This document shows, in pieces, positions 8,369-17,451 of a DNA stretch of 64,000 nt (positions are counted from its first letter, which is position 1; each line of letters begins with the position of its first letter). The translations under genes were made by a program, and so were the position numbers. The stretch is from Providencia hangzhouensis (GTDB lineage: Bacteria; Pseudomonadota; Gammaproteobacteria; Enterobacterales; Enterobacteriaceae): NCBI RefSeq assembly GCF_029193595.2, contig NZ_CP135052.1, positions 248,001-312,000 on the forward strand, read 5' to 3'. The notes beneath the pieces are model-generated. The model was not told the origin of the DNA. It did no database searches and worked only from the letters and a program-made list of their open reading frames with translations.

Positions 8369-8866
8369 TTAATGATAAACAAATGTAAAATCAAGATGGC
8401 TATTAAATGAACCACTTGTCATGCCTGATCCATAACCCGCCATTCTCGCTGATAGTGGAATATCAACTTTGCGGGTTTGTTCATTAACCGGCACCGTAAT
8501 TTTTTCACCATTTTTTATCGTGGTTTTATTTGCATGGTGGGCTAAGTTTAATGCGACGTTTTTAGCGCTCCCCGTATTGACAAAATAATCAGCGGAGGTC
8601 GAGTCAGGCGTGCCTTTAATCTCCATAATGGCTTCTTTGGTGCCCATAGGGCAATTTTTCAATTTAATTGAGAAATCAACCCACGGTGAAGTTTGTGTAT
8701 CCCGAATATTCCAAACATTGACTTTTTTCAGGTCAATGACATGATTGATGGTTTCTAATTCACAAGGCATAACTGCGACATAACCATGTACATTGATATT
8801 AATTTGTTGGTCTGCTGCCAATACGGGGCTGGAAGCAAGACAGAATAAAAGTATCATTTTCTTCAT
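8369..8866 (-). CDS. Minor fimbrial subunit (right operon)
   Basis: A 165-residue pilin-type protein with a signal peptide ending VLA-ADQQ, a disulfide pair (PCELE ... KNCPMG), the sequence NVWNIRDTQTSPWVDFSIKL shared with the left-operon protein at 1022-1519, and a chaperone-recognition C-terminus LDFTFVYH. It begins 15 bases after the preceding minor pilin. The pair of proteins at these positions differ mainly by conservative changes. Probable adaptor or terminator subunit. Confidence 0.87.
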   Translation of the reverse strand: MKKMILLFCLASSPVLAADQQININVHGYVAVMPCELETINHVIDLKKVNVWNIRDTQTSPWVDFSIKLKNCPMGTKEAIMEIKGTPDSTSADYFVNTGSAKNVALNLAHHANKTTIKNGEKITVPVNEQTRKVDIPLSARMAGYGSGMTSGSFNSHLDFTFVYH

Positions 8867-8881
8867 GTTATATGCTCCGGT

Positions 8882-9397
8882 TTATAAGTAGGTTACGGTG
8901 GCGGTAATATTGGCTGAAATAGAGCCGGCCACGACATTACCTGCCATGCTAAAAGCCCGTGTGCGCAGTGGAATCGCGACATCAGATTGCCCATTTAAGG
9001 GCACTTGTAATGTTTTTAGGTTACCTAGCTGTGTGGCACCATCACCACTTTGTAGCTGTACAGCGATATTCTGTGCGGTACCTAGATTTTTATATAAGCT
9101 AGTCGTATCAGCTGTGTCTGCGGTGCCTGAAAATGTCAGTTTAATTTGATTGATAAATGACGAGCAGTTATTTAATTTAATATCAAAATTTTTCCAGTCG
9201 GATCCTGTCTGCGCGCCATTAAATATATCAATCGGTAAACGCTTTAAGTCAATCTCAATATTGTTTCCCCCAGAAATATTACAGGTCGCTGCTTTAATAT
9301 TACCTTTGAAATTTAATGTTACCGTATCCGCCGCATTAACTAATAATGGCTGACTTAAAATATTGATAGTCAATAGGGTTAATATTGTTTTTTTCAT
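8882..9397 (-). CDS. Minor fimbrial subunit (right operon)
   Basis: A 171-residue pilin-type protein with signal peptide ending VNA-ADTVTLNF, disulfide pair (ATCNISGG ... NNCSSF) and C-terminus ATVTYL. It is the counterpart of 1533-2048 with the same length and the shared FSGTADTADTTSLYKN stretch. The start lies 8 bases after the adhesin stop. Likely adaptor between adhesin and shaft, inferred from position and family. Confidence 0.87.
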   Translation of the reverse strand: MKKTILTLLTINILSQPLLVNAADTVTLNFKGNIKAATCNISGGNNIEIDLKRLPIDIFNGAQTGSDWKNFDIKLNNCSSFINQIKLTFSGTADTADTTSLYKNLGTAQNIAVQLQSGDGATQLGNLKTLQVPLNGQSDVAIPLRTRAFSMAGNVVAGSISANITATVTYL

Positions 9398-9405
9398 GAG
9401 AACCT

Positions 9406-10392
9406 CTATTCGTAGCGAATATTAACGGTGGCTGTTGCATTCGCACTTCCGGGAGTGATTTTATCTGCCGTTTTAATATAACGGGCTTTCCAGCCAAAAA
9501 TATAGTCGCCTTCAGGAACATTACTTTGTGAAATGTTACTTGTATTTAGCTTTATGGGGGTATTGTTTTTATCTAGGAGTTGAATTGCTACGCCAGTTGC
9601 TTTATCTGTACCAGATAAAGCGAGTTTCCCTGTATTTTGATCAATATAGCCTGAGGAACTGGTAACGGTAGTTTTAATATTTGTTCCCGGATTGCAGGTT
9701 AATGTAATTGGAACATCAATAACATCACTAGCATCTCCAATATTTGTAAACTGAGTATCTCGCCAGTCACCCAGCTCAATATTATAAACGGATTGGTTAT
9801 TTTTCAGTGAACATTGGAGAATGTTGACTTTAATTTGGTCAGTAGGAAAATATAAACTCGCTAAGGTAAAGGTTGTTCTTGGGTAGGGGTTATATGCGAG
9901 AGCATGGCCAATGGCACCCGATGATAATGCTCCTGATTGTGTTACCCGCCCAGTTTTTATGAATGTGACTGTCCACATGGGGGTATTAATTCGAAGAGAA
10001 TGATGAACATTATCATAAGGAGCATAAAATGGTTCCGGCCCACTATTAAGATAAAATCTGTCGTGCATTATTTTTACGCCAATTCCAGGAATATTTGTAC
10101 TGGCAATATAGTTAGCATTAGGTTTCCAACTATTTGCATAAGCGTATTTCCAGCGTATATTTCCACATGTCCCAGGGTAAGTTGTTATCGCGTAAGGACT
10201 TCCACTTACATATCTGTGCTCAAAAATAGATAAGTCGCGAACACTGTTATCATCATAAAGTATATTAAATGTGCGTGGAGTCACGGTTGTTATAACATTA
10301 TTTAATGCAGGATTTTGTACACAGATTGCATTAGCATGCCCGGCATACAAGTATCCCACAGCCAATACGGAGTTAACTATTAATTTTTTCAT
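9406..10392 (-). CDS. Two-domain fimbrial tip adhesin (right operon, intact)
   Basis: A 328-residue protein with signal peptide (MKKLIVNSVLAVGYLYAGHANA) and an N-terminal domain starting ICVQNPALNN and containing CGNIRWKYAYANSW and NIPGIG. The C-terminal pilin domain runs from about KVNILQCSLKNN to TVNIRYE. The start at 10392 has an AGGAAA ribosome site; a longer in-frame start at 10416 would overlap the usher and spoil the signal peptide. The pilin domain is close to that at 2058-2498, whereas residues of the binding domain (about 60-190) differ and include an insert rich in Tyr, His and Pro. This suggests a different receptor. The ligand cannot be predicted. Confidence 0.88.
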   Translation of the reverse strand: MKKLIVNSVLAVGYLYAGHANAICVQNPALNNVITTVTPRTFNILYDDNSVRDLSIFEHRYVSGSPYAITTYPGTCGNIRWKYAYANSWKPNANYIASTNIPGIGVKIMHDRFYLNSGPEPFYAPYDNVHHSLRINTPMWTVTFIKTGRVTQSGALSSGAIGHALAYNPYPRTTFTLASLYFPTDQIKVNILQCSLKNNQSVYNIELGDWRDTQFTNIGDASDVIDVPITLTCNPGTNIKTTVTSSSGYIDQNTGKLALSGTDKATGVAIQLLDKNNTPIKLNTSNISQSNVPEGDYIFGWKARYIKTADKITPGSANATATVNIRYE

Positions 10393-10406
10393 TACTGATT
10401 TCCTGT

Positions 10407-12929
10407 TTATCGGCATATGGCAGCGGTTTTATATAACCCCATATAATTTGAAATGCCGGCTAAGTTGTAATTAACCTGACACTGCTGTTTCTCGTTATAT
10501 TGAATAATAAAGTGACCACTTTCTGCCAAACCGGATAAATAAATTTCGCCATCATTACCCACTAAATTATTTAACTGTGGGTTGTCATTAAATATGGCCT
10601 GAGCGCCAAATGGCACGGGCTTCCCATCTGCAAAATTCAATACCATAATGGCGCGATAACCGACATTAGCGGTGAAACTGGATTTCACTAGCGCACCACG
10701 GCTTGGGGAGACTGACTGGCTGGTGAGTTCCATTTCCGTGTTGTCAGGTAACGCCGAGGTATCAATGTCGATGGTATTTTTGCGGTAAGCGGTGACGTAC
10801 GGCACTAACGCATAACCTTGGTTATTGGTTACTACGCCCGCTTGGTTTAATATGGGAACATTCCCTGCATCAGGCACTTCTACCAGCGCAGCGGTCTCAC
10901 CTAATTGTTGCCCTAACACTAACCCACCCGCGTGGGCGACAAGGCTGCCGTTAGTTCCGTAGTACAGGTTATAGCTATCTTTGCTATAGCTCGCACCACC
11001 AGAAATTTCACCATACCTGCCTTTATAGGTGGAGTTCGCATTACCAGAACTGCCTTGCCCCTGATCGGCTAAACTTTGTTGCATGCTCCAATTTAAACGG
11101 TTGTTCAGGTGAGATGCTGATACACCGACGCTACTCGAACTGGAGTCTCGGCTACTGTGGTTACTGGCAAAGTTAATGTAGGCGGTATCTTCAAACAAAC
11201 TGAACGGAATATTGACCGAAAAAGTAAATAAATGGTCTTCATCACTGTATTTTTTTGCCCCAGCACTCTGCGAATAGCTGCTGGTATTCTTGTTATAGGT
11301 GTAATTCAGCCCGTAACTGATCCCTTGCCAGCTATTGTTATAGCCAAGGGTTGCTGACTGTGTTTTGCGGTCACTATTCCAATAATCTTCATTAATATAA
11401 CCCATTGAAATAGAACCGTAAGTATCCCCTAGGTTTTGGCTGAGGGTGATTTCACCGCGATTACGGCGGCGTTCGATTTCAGGAGTGTAAGTGGTATCAC
11501 GGAAGGTATCAAACACCTCGGATAAACTGTAATACCCTTGGGTCGAATAGCGGTAACCTGCCAAAGCAATATTGGTGCCGATATCATTGAGGTTTTTGTT
11601 ATATCTAAAGCGGTAAGACTGACCACGTTCTTTGCTGTCATCACGCATTTTGGCGTGAGATTGGGTAATATCAATAGACAGCGCCCCGAAGCGGCCCAAG
11701 TTTTGCCCAGCACCTATCGAATAAGATTGGTATTTTTCACTGAACTGACTTCCTCCGAACATAGTGATGCCATAGGGTAAACCGTATACCAAAGTGAACT
11801 GACCAAATTTGGTTTTATCTACATGGCTATCATATGAACGGTATTCACCTGCGGTGGTGCTATAAGATAAATAACCCTCACGTTGCAGCACGGGGAGTGA
11901 GGCAAAGGGTACAATTTGCACCTGTTCGCTGCCGTTCGACTCTTTTATCGTCACATGTAAGTCACCGCTGCTGCCGGTTGGATAGAGGTCAGTGATTTCA
12001 AAGGGGCCTGCTGCCACATCGGTTTGGTAGATGGTGTAACCGTTTTGGCGAATGGTGACCTGTGCGTTGCTGCGGGCTATCCCACGCACAATTGGCGCAT
12101 AGCCGCGCAGACTTTCAGGGTACATATCATCATCGGTGGCGAGCTGCGCCCCACGAAACGGTACACTGTCAAACACCTCTGACGGAGAAACGCTGTCTCC
12201 CAAGGTTAGCTGGCTTTTTATGTGGTTGATCCCACGGGAGGCGTAAGTATAAATAGTATCCCATTTATTGGACTGCCCTGTACTGTTGGACCACGTGGTA
12301 TAGTTGCGCAGACGCCATGCCCCAATATTTAAGCCGGGGCGTAAATTGACGTAGTTTGAGGAGGTGTCTTCTCCACCGCTACGATCGGTATTTTTAGAAC
12401 CGCTATAGCTGTAATTCAGTAATAGGGCGGTAATACCGTTATCGATATCGGCAAGGTCAACATAACCCCTCGGGTTTTTCGCCAGCGCGATTTGCGGAAT
12501 ACTTAGGTATAACCGCTGTGAATCAAATTCAAACTGGCTTGTTGCATCAGGAATGATTGCTAAATTGACGCAGCTTGTTTGGCTATTTTGTAGCTCAGGA
12601 TAATCTGCAATTTTAATATCGAAGCTTTTTAAATCATCCAAAGTTAAGCAAGGAACCAGTTTATTCTCAGTATTTTTATCAAACTTTAAACTTTTTGCCC
12701 CGATTAAGTTGGTATTGACATAAATATCAACGTAATAGTTACCCGCCAATTGTTGGTTATTTTCAAATTGGCTTAAATCGACAGCATCTTTATTAGGCAA
12801 CTCTAGGAAATCAGGGTCAAAATAGATATTTCCTTGTGCTGTATTATTATCGATGGCATTTTCAGCGTATAAAGGTACCGTATAGCCTAAATAAATAAGT
12901 AGGCTAAAGCATATTTTATTTATTCTCAT
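10407..12929 (-). CDS. Outer membrane fimbrial usher (right operon)
   Basis: FimD/PapC-family usher of 840 residues starting MRINKICFSLLIYLG with a signal peptide ending YAE. It has the N-terminal chaperone-targeting domain (IYFDPDFLELPNKDAVDLSQ), a barrel with plug, and a C-terminal module with Cys pair (KQQCQVNYN ... AAICR). Compared with the left usher (3053-5563) long blocks are identical. The differences cluster in the signal peptide and in short barrel segments (around YSQSAGAKKYSDEDH). It starts 25 bases after the chaperone and ends 14 bases before the adhesin. Confidence 0.93.
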   Translation of the reverse strand: MRINKICFSLLIYLGYTVPLYAENAIDNNTAQGNIYFDPDFLELPNKDAVDLSQFENNQQLAGNYYVDIYVNTNLIGAKSLKFDKNTENKLVPCLTLDDLKSFDIKIADYPELQNSQTSCVNLAIIPDATSQFEFDSQRLYLSIPQIALAKNPRGYVDLADIDNGITALLLNYSYSGSKNTDRSGGEDTSSNYVNLRPGLNIGAWRLRNYTTWSNSTGQSNKWDTIYTYASRGINHIKSQLTLGDSVSPSEVFDSVPFRGAQLATDDDMYPESLRGYAPIVRGIARSNAQVTIRQNGYTIYQTDVAAGPFEITDLYPTGSSGDLHVTIKESNGSEQVQIVPFASLPVLQREGYLSYSTTAGEYRSYDSHVDKTKFGQFTLVYGLPYGITMFGGSQFSEKYQSYSIGAGQNLGRFGALSIDITQSHAKMRDDSKERGQSYRFRYNKNLNDIGTNIALAGYRYSTQGYYSLSEVFDTFRDTTYTPEIERRRNRGEITLSQNLGDTYGSISMGYINEDYWNSDRKTQSATLGYNNSWQGISYGLNYTYNKNTSSYSQSAGAKKYSDEDHLFTFSVNIPFSLFEDTAYINFASNHSSRDSSSSSVGVSASHLNNRLNWSMQQSLADQGQGSSGNANSTYKGRYGEISGGASYSKDSYNLYYGTNGSLVAHAGGLVLGQQLGETAALVEVPDAGNVPILNQAGVVTNNQGYALVPYVTAYRKNTIDIDTSALPDNTEMELTSQSVSPSRGALVKSSFTANVGYRAIMVLNFADGKPVPFGAQAIFNDNPQLNNLVGNDGEIYLSGLAESGHFIIQYNEKQQCQVNYNLAGISNYMGLYKTAAICR

Positions 12930-12954
12930 TTTAACAACCTAAATCAATATTGGG

Positions 12955-13623
12955 CTATATTTTCGCTTCAGCCAGTTCAGATGCGGAGCCGTAATCATTA
13001 ATGACTTCCCATTTCACCGTGCCATGAGTGGCGGCATCGTTAATTTCAAAAGAAGTGCTGGAAAACGGTGCCGCATAAGAGACGTCATTGGCCTTTTTAC
13101 CGTTAAAGGTAATACTTTGGAAATTCATAAAATACGGCGTCGGGTTTTTTACCGTAATCCTATTGCCTGTTTTTGACCAAGTTAATTTCTTTTGCTCTTC
13201 AATAAAATCAACATTTTTAATTGCAGAAGGGCGATAAATTAATTTCATTTGTGTTTTAAAGGCAATTTGTAATGAATTTTCCGTGCGCTCTGTTGCTGGG
13301 ATCGTTTTTATATTCAGCCAAAATAATGATTCTTTATCTGTCGGTAAGGTATTCTCTGTTAAAAATATTCTTAGCGCATTGGTTTTATCTGAGTTTAATC
13401 TAAATAATGGAGGTGTAATAGTAAATGCGGATTGCTTATTTTCATCAATACCATCAATCCATGATTGAATTAAATAAGGGATTTTATCAGGGTTTTCGAC
13501 ACTAATACTGACATCCTTATTTCCCTCATGATAAATAACACGAGTGCCGCCAATAATAACGCCTGCATGGGCTAAATTAATCAATAAAAATGAAGAAATA
13601 AAAAAATAAACTAAGCGTTTCAT
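12955..13623 (-). CDS. Periplasmic fimbrial chaperone (right operon)
   Basis: PapD-family chaperone of 222 residues with signal peptide MKRLVYFFISSFLLINLAHA. The anchor residues are visible in GGTRVIYHEG and QMKLIYRP. The start at 13623 is preferred over an in-frame 13662 because it yields the signal peptide and the same length as the left copy. It folds and escorts the subunits of this operon. Given its near identity to the left chaperone, cross-use between the two systems is likely; that is inference. Confidence 0.93.
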   Translation of the reverse strand: MKRLVYFFISSFLLINLAHAGVIIGGTRVIYHEGNKDVSISVENPDKIPYLIQSWIDGIDENKQSAFTITPPLFRLNSDKTNALRIFLTENTLPTDKESLFWLNIKTIPATERTENSLQIAFKTQMKLIYRPSAIKNVDFIEEQKKLTWSKTGNRITVKNPTPYFMNFQSITFNGKKANDVSYAAPFSSTSFEINDAATHGTVKWEVINDYGSASELAEAKI

Positions 13624-13680
13624 ATTAGTACCATTGAATAGAGGAATAAGGTTTAAATCCATTTAAACCCTAAAAGCCTA

Positions 13681-14211
13681 TTAGTTATAATTGATAGTGA
13701 AGGTTGCGGTTGAGTTTGCTTGACCAACGCCAACGCTATTAGACATTGCAATATAACGAGCGGTAAAATCTAAATTATTTACTGTCTTTTCTTTTAATGC
13801 ATACGCGCTAGATTCAGTAAATAGTGGAACGGTTGTTCCTGTGGCGTCCTGAATTTGAATACCAACATTTTGTGCCGTTGTCGCTGCAGCAGGGTCGGTT
13901 AACTGGAGTACACTATTATCACCTGCATAACTGGTGGCATCAAATTTAACCGTTGCGCTAGTCACGGTTTGCGGGCAGTTTTCTAATTTGATAGTAAATT
14001 TAGTTGCTGCTGCGGTGCTACCTGTACTAGGTAATGCCGTTTTAGAGATTTTCCCTAAGTTTACGGTAAATGCATCAGAACCGGTTGCAAACTGACAAGC
14101 CTGATCGGTAATTTCACCTGTAAAATCTATCGTTCCATCAGCAGCTAATGCATTATTAATGGCAAAAATAGACGATGCCGCAATTAAATAGGCAAAGACA
14201 TTCTTTTTCAT
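13681..14211 (-). CDS. Major fimbrial subunit (right operon)
   Basis: A 176-residue pilin, first gene of the right operon. It has a signal peptide ending NNALA, the strand ADGTIDFTGEI, a disulfide pair (DQACQF ... ENCPQT) and C-terminus ATFTINYN. GGAGAG precedes the ATG as ribosome site. The first half follows the left pilin closely while residues 100-150 differ (AAATTAQNVGIQIQDATG), so the two shafts would be related but probably antigenically distinct. Confidence 0.92.
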   Translation of the reverse strand: MKKNVFAYLIAASSIFAINNALAADGTIDFTGEITDQACQFATGSDAFTVNLGKISKTALPSTGSTAAATKFTIKLENCPQTVTSATVKFDATSYAGDNSVLQLTDPAAATTAQNVGIQIQDATGTTVPLFTESSAYALKEKTVNNLDFTARYIAMSNSVGVGQANSTATFTINYN

Positions 14212-14270
14212 TTTTTACTCTCCAAGAGGATATTTATATGATGAGGTTGAGTTAGTGAATATATTTAGTT

Positions 14271-14314
14271 ACTCAACTGGTGAGTATTTTGGCTTTTATT
14301 TTAAAAATAAACAA
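14271..14314 (-). promoter_or_regulatory. Predicted promoter and palindrome of right fimbrial operon
   Basis: Minus strand TTGTTT (14309-14314) and CAAAAT (14286-14291) with 17-base spacing, then the palindrome ACTCAACTGGTGAGT (14271-14285, plus strand). A second inverted pair, TTGAGT (14247-14252) and ACTCAA (14271-14276), can form a leader hairpin. The arrangement repeats that at 6900-6943. No recombinase gene and no flanking inverted repeat pair was seen, so an mrp- or fim-type invertible promoter is not supported. The remaining DNA up to glnG is AT-rich without genes. Confidence 0.45.
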
Positions 14315-14700
14315 TATGAGAGTAATTTAGGTTTAATACCCTTTTTTAATATCATTTTTATATCTTGAGTTTGATATTCACATTATAGGTTGGAGATTAT
14401 TTTTGGATATTTTAAGAAATGCTGTTTTTCTAAGGTGATAAATTTTAGAGTGGAATTAAATAAAGATTAAATAATTAAATTAATTTTAAACTGGTGTTTT
14501 TTATTGTTACTTAACTCATGATGTGTTTTGATGGCATTTAATATTATTATAGTGCTTTAATTTTTTCATTTTAAAACAAAAAGCAGTCTAAAATGTATTA
14601 TATTAAAGGTATCATCCGAAACCAATCATCATTAATGGTGATTTATTTAACGTTTTAATATCTTTTTTTGATGTAGATTGGTATGGCGTTATTGAATATT

Positions 14701-14740
14701 AAGATAAGCATGAAATAATAAATTAAGTCATGCCTATCTT
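14701..14740. terminator. Hairpin after glnG
   Basis: AAGATAAGCATGA (14701-14713) pairs with TCATGCCTATCTT (14728-14740) with one mismatch, 24 bases after the glnG stop. Thirteen-base arms without a strong T-run; a likely end of the glnALG transcript and boundary to the fimbrial locus. Confidence 0.5.
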
Positions 14741-14763
14741 AATAGGATAGTAAGTTTGGGGGG

Positions 14764-16236
14764 TTATTCAATTCCTAGCTCTTTTAATTTTCGAGTTAAT
14801 GTGTTTCTTCCCCATCCTAATAAACGGGCCGCTTCTTGCTTATGGCCATTGGTGTATTTCAACGCGCAATTTAACATTGTACGTTCGAGTAAGGGAATAG
14901 TCTGTGCAAAGAGGTCTTCTTTGCCTTCTATTAACGCGTTATCGGTCCACTCTTCCAGTAATTCAAACCACTGAGCTGCAGAAATAGGATTTTGCGATGA
15001 CAATGATTGTGTTGGCATGGAATCAGCTTGTGATGATTTTACCACTGCATTTTGTTGTGGGTGCTCTTCAAGTAAATCATCGGGCAAATCTTGCGGTAAA
15101 ATTTCTTGGCTTGCTGCCATCACGGTTAACCAACGGCAGACATTCTCCAATTGGCGAACGTTACCTGACCAATAATAGCGCTGAAGAATTTTTTCGCTGT
15201 CAGGGTGGAGAACCTTAGCCTCGACACCGAGTTCTTTTGCCGTATTTTGTAGAAAATAATCGGCGAGACGTGGGATATCTTCAGTGCGCTCACGTAGCGG
15301 TGGTAATTGTACTCGAATGACATTTAACCGGTGAAATAAGTCTTCGCGAAATAAGCCTTCTTTAACCCGTTTTTCAAGATCTTGGTGGGTCGCTGCAATA
15401 ATCCGTACATCTACATTGACTGGGGTATAACCCCCAATACGATAGAATTGGCCTTCAGCCAGAACACGTAACAAGCGAGTTTGTACATCAAGGGGCATAT
15501 CGCCGATTTCATCTAAAAACAATGACCCATGGTTAGCTTGTTCAAATCGGCCCTGACGTACTTGAGTCGCACCCGTAAATGCGCCTTTTTCGTGGCCAAA
15601 TAGCTCAGATTCAATTAAGTCTTTGGGAATAGCCGCCATATTTAATGCAATAAAAGGGGCGTCGGCACGAGGGCTGTGTTGATGTAACGCGTGGGCAACC
15701 AGCTCTTTTCCCGTTCCTGATTCGCCATTAATAAGCACACTAATTGATGAGCGTGATAAACGGCCAATAATGCGATAAACCTCTTGCATCGCTGGTGCTT
15801 CCCCGATCATGGTCGAAGAGACTGTAGGGGCAGGCTGCTTAGCTTCACGGCTAGTATGGTTTTGTTCACGGCTATGATTCAGAGCACGTTCGACTAATGC
15901 GACGGTTTCATCAATATCGAAAGGCTTTGGTAAGTAATCAAATGCCCCTGATTGGTAGGCATTTACGGCAGCATCAAGGTCAGAGTGTGCTGTCATAATA
16001 ATAATCGGCAGAAGCGGGTGTGATTGCTTGATGGTATTCAGAAGCTCAATACCATTTGTGCCTGGCATACGGATATCAGATAACAACACATCAGGGCGTG
16101 AATTTTCTAATGCGGTGAGCACTGCATTCGCACTATCAAAGCAGGTACAAGCAAAGTTAGCATTATTTAATGCGCGCTCAAGTACCCAACGGATGGAACT
16201 ATCATCATCAACCACCCAAATTTTTCCCTGCGTCAT
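14764..16236 (-). CDS. glnG: Nitrogen regulator NtrC (NR-I)
   Basis: Response regulator and sigma-54 activator, 490 residues (slightly longer than the E. coli protein because of a linker near residues 395-425). The receiver domain has phosphoacceptor Asp54 in LLSDIRMPG and Lys in PKPFD. The AAA+ domain has Walker A GESGTGKE (171-178) and the sigma-54 contact loop GAFTGA (218-223). The Fis-type helix-turn-helix at the C-terminus reads EAARLLGWGRNTLTRKLKEL. Phosphorylated by NtrB under nitrogen limitation, it activates glnA and other nitrogen genes. It follows glnL by 9 bases in the same operon. Confidence 0.97.
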   Translation of the reverse strand: MTQGKIWVVDDDSSIRWVLERALNNANFACTCFDSANAVLTALENSRPDVLLSDIRMPGTNGIELLNTIKQSHPLLPIIIMTAHSDLDAAVNAYQSGAFDYLPKPFDIDETVALVERALNHSREQNHTSREAKQPAPTVSSTMIGEAPAMQEVYRIIGRLSRSSISVLINGESGTGKELVAHALHQHSPRADAPFIALNMAAIPKDLIESELFGHEKGAFTGATQVRQGRFEQANHGSLFLDEIGDMPLDVQTRLLRVLAEGQFYRIGGYTPVNVDVRIIAATHQDLEKRVKEGLFREDLFHRLNVIRVQLPPLRERTEDIPRLADYFLQNTAKELGVEAKVLHPDSEKILQRYYWSGNVRQLENVCRWLTVMAASQEILPQDLPDDLLEEHPQQNAVVKSSQADSMPTQSLSSQNPISAAQWFELLEEWTDNALIEGKEDLFAQTIPLLERTMLNCALKYTNGHKQEAARLLGWGRNTLTRKLKELGIE

Positions 16237-16245
16237 GGTTATCTC

Positions 16246-17295
16246 CTATTTCTTAATTGGTAGATAAATGGAAAACTCAGTGTGGCCTGGCCAACTGGTA
16301 AATTCGATTTTTCCTGCGTGTTGGTCAACTAAACTGCGAGCAATCGATAGGCCAAGCCCTGTGCCATCAGGCCGTCCGCTCACCATGGGGTAAAACAATG
16401 TATCCTGAATTGCCAATGGAATACCAGGACCGTTATCTTCAATATCAATACGTGCAGCTAATCGATAACGTTCACCTTGTAGTGTGACTTGAAAAGCCGT
16501 TCGTGTACGCAAAGTGATATAGCCTCCCGTTTCGGCGAGGGCTTGTAAGGCGTTTCGGGTGATATTTAGCAGCACTTGCTCGATTTGGTCTGGGTAATAC
16601 TCTAATTCGGGCAGGCTTGGGTCATAGTCACGAATTAGTGTCACATTATCGGGCTTTTCTAATGACACCAACCGCGTTACATTTTCCATAATATGATGAA
16701 TACTTTGCTGTGTTTTTGGCCCTGGATATTGTGGACCAAGCAGCCGATCAACCAATGCTCGCAAGCGGTCGGCCTGTTCGATAATCACTTGAGTATATTC
16801 ATTTAATTGTGGGTCAGGCAACGCTTTAGATAGCAATTGCGCAGCGCCTCGCAAACCTCCGAGAGGGTTTTTGATTTCGTGAGCAAGTCCACGGATCAGT
16901 TCGCGGGCAGCCAATTGCTGGGCATTCTGTGCGAGTTCTTGGCTCAAACGCCGTTGGCTATCTAATTGTGAAAGCTCAACTAAAATAAATTGCTCTGAAA
17001 AAGGCTGTGCACTGAACGACATCACGTGGGAATGGTTGTTAAATACTAAGGTGACTTCGTTCTCGGTAAAACTATGGCCATCTTTTAAGCTATTGAGCAT
17101 GAGTTCATCATTGAGCGAACAATAACTGAATAATAGTGGCAGTGGCGTACCGTATAGCTTGCGCTGGCTTTGGGTTAAGATCTGGAGTGCAGCATGGTTG
17201 GCGTAATGGATAACCAAGTCGTAATCCAAAATTAGCACGCTATTAATGAGTGAGTCGAGAATATGTTCCGGTGCTGGCAAATGTTCGGTTTTCAT
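16246..17295 (-). CDS. glnL: Nitrogen sensor kinase/phosphatase NtrB (NR-II)
   Basis: Soluble histidine kinase of 349 residues: a PAS domain (about 10-110), dimerisation/phosphoacceptor helix with His139 in [16 protein letters not shown], and the ATPase domain with N box ([10 protein letters not shown]) and DNGPGIP and GTGLGLSIA motifs. In the known pathway it phosphorylates NtrC when free of GlnB and dephosphorylates it when GlnB is bound. The ATG at 17295 is preferred: AGGAG precedes it and His falls at the E. coli position, while an upstream in-frame GTG at 17313 lies inside the NtrC box at 17309-17325. Confidence 0.96.
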   Translation of the reverse strand: MKTEHLPAPEHILDSLINSVLILDYDLVIHYANHAALQILTQSQRKLYGTPLPLLFSYCSLNDELMLNSLKDGHSFTENEVTLVFNNHSHVMSFSAQPFSEQFILVELSQLDSQRRLSQELAQNAQQLAARELIRGLAHEIKNPLGGLRGAAQLLSKALPDPQLNEYTQVIIEQADRLRALVDRLLGPQYPGPKTQQSIHHIMENVTRLVSLEKPDNVTLIRDYDPSLPELEYYPDQIEQVLLNITRNALQALAETGGYITLRTRTAFQVTLQGERYRLAARIDIEDNGPGIPLAIQDTLFYPMVSGRPDGTGLGLSIARSLVDQHAGKIEFTSWPGHTEFSIYLPIKK

Positions 17296-17308
17296 GTAAT
17301 GTTGCTCC

Positions 17309-17325
17309 TGCACTATTTTGGTGCA
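17309..17325. promoter_or_regulatory. NtrC box at glnL
   Basis: TGCACTATTTTGGTGCA is a near-perfect match to the NtrC dyad (GCAC-N-GTGC type, 17 bases). It lies directly before glnL, where in enteric bacteria an NtrC site represses the weak internal glnL promoter so that glnLG expression is tied to readthrough from glnA. Confidence 0.8.
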
Positions 17326-17390
17326 TTATACCTGATAGACCAAACAACCGATATTTGATTTTTGTTGCGTAAATACGTTAGAGATAAAAG

Positions 17391-17410
17391 GCCCCATCAA
17401 AAGATGGGGC
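17391..17410 (-). terminator. glnA-glnL intergenic terminator
   Basis: GCCCCATC and GATGGGGC form an 8-base GC-rich stem with a 4-base loop, followed on the minus strand by CTTTTATC. It lies 41 bases after the glnA stop and would reduce readthrough into glnLG, giving far more glutamine synthetase than regulators. Confidence 0.75.
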
Positions 17411-17451
17411 AAGTGCTTCACGGCAACAAAGACTAACAGTGGAACGGCGTG

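Noticed and set aside
11429..11780. Open frames on both strands within the right usher gene
   Set aside because: Shadows of the usher frame, without start signals or recognisable domains.
17296..17313. Longer glnL starting at GTG 17313
   Set aside because: The codon lies within the NtrC dyad and the AGGAG site fits ATG 17295, which also puts the phosphoacceptor His at the E. coli position.
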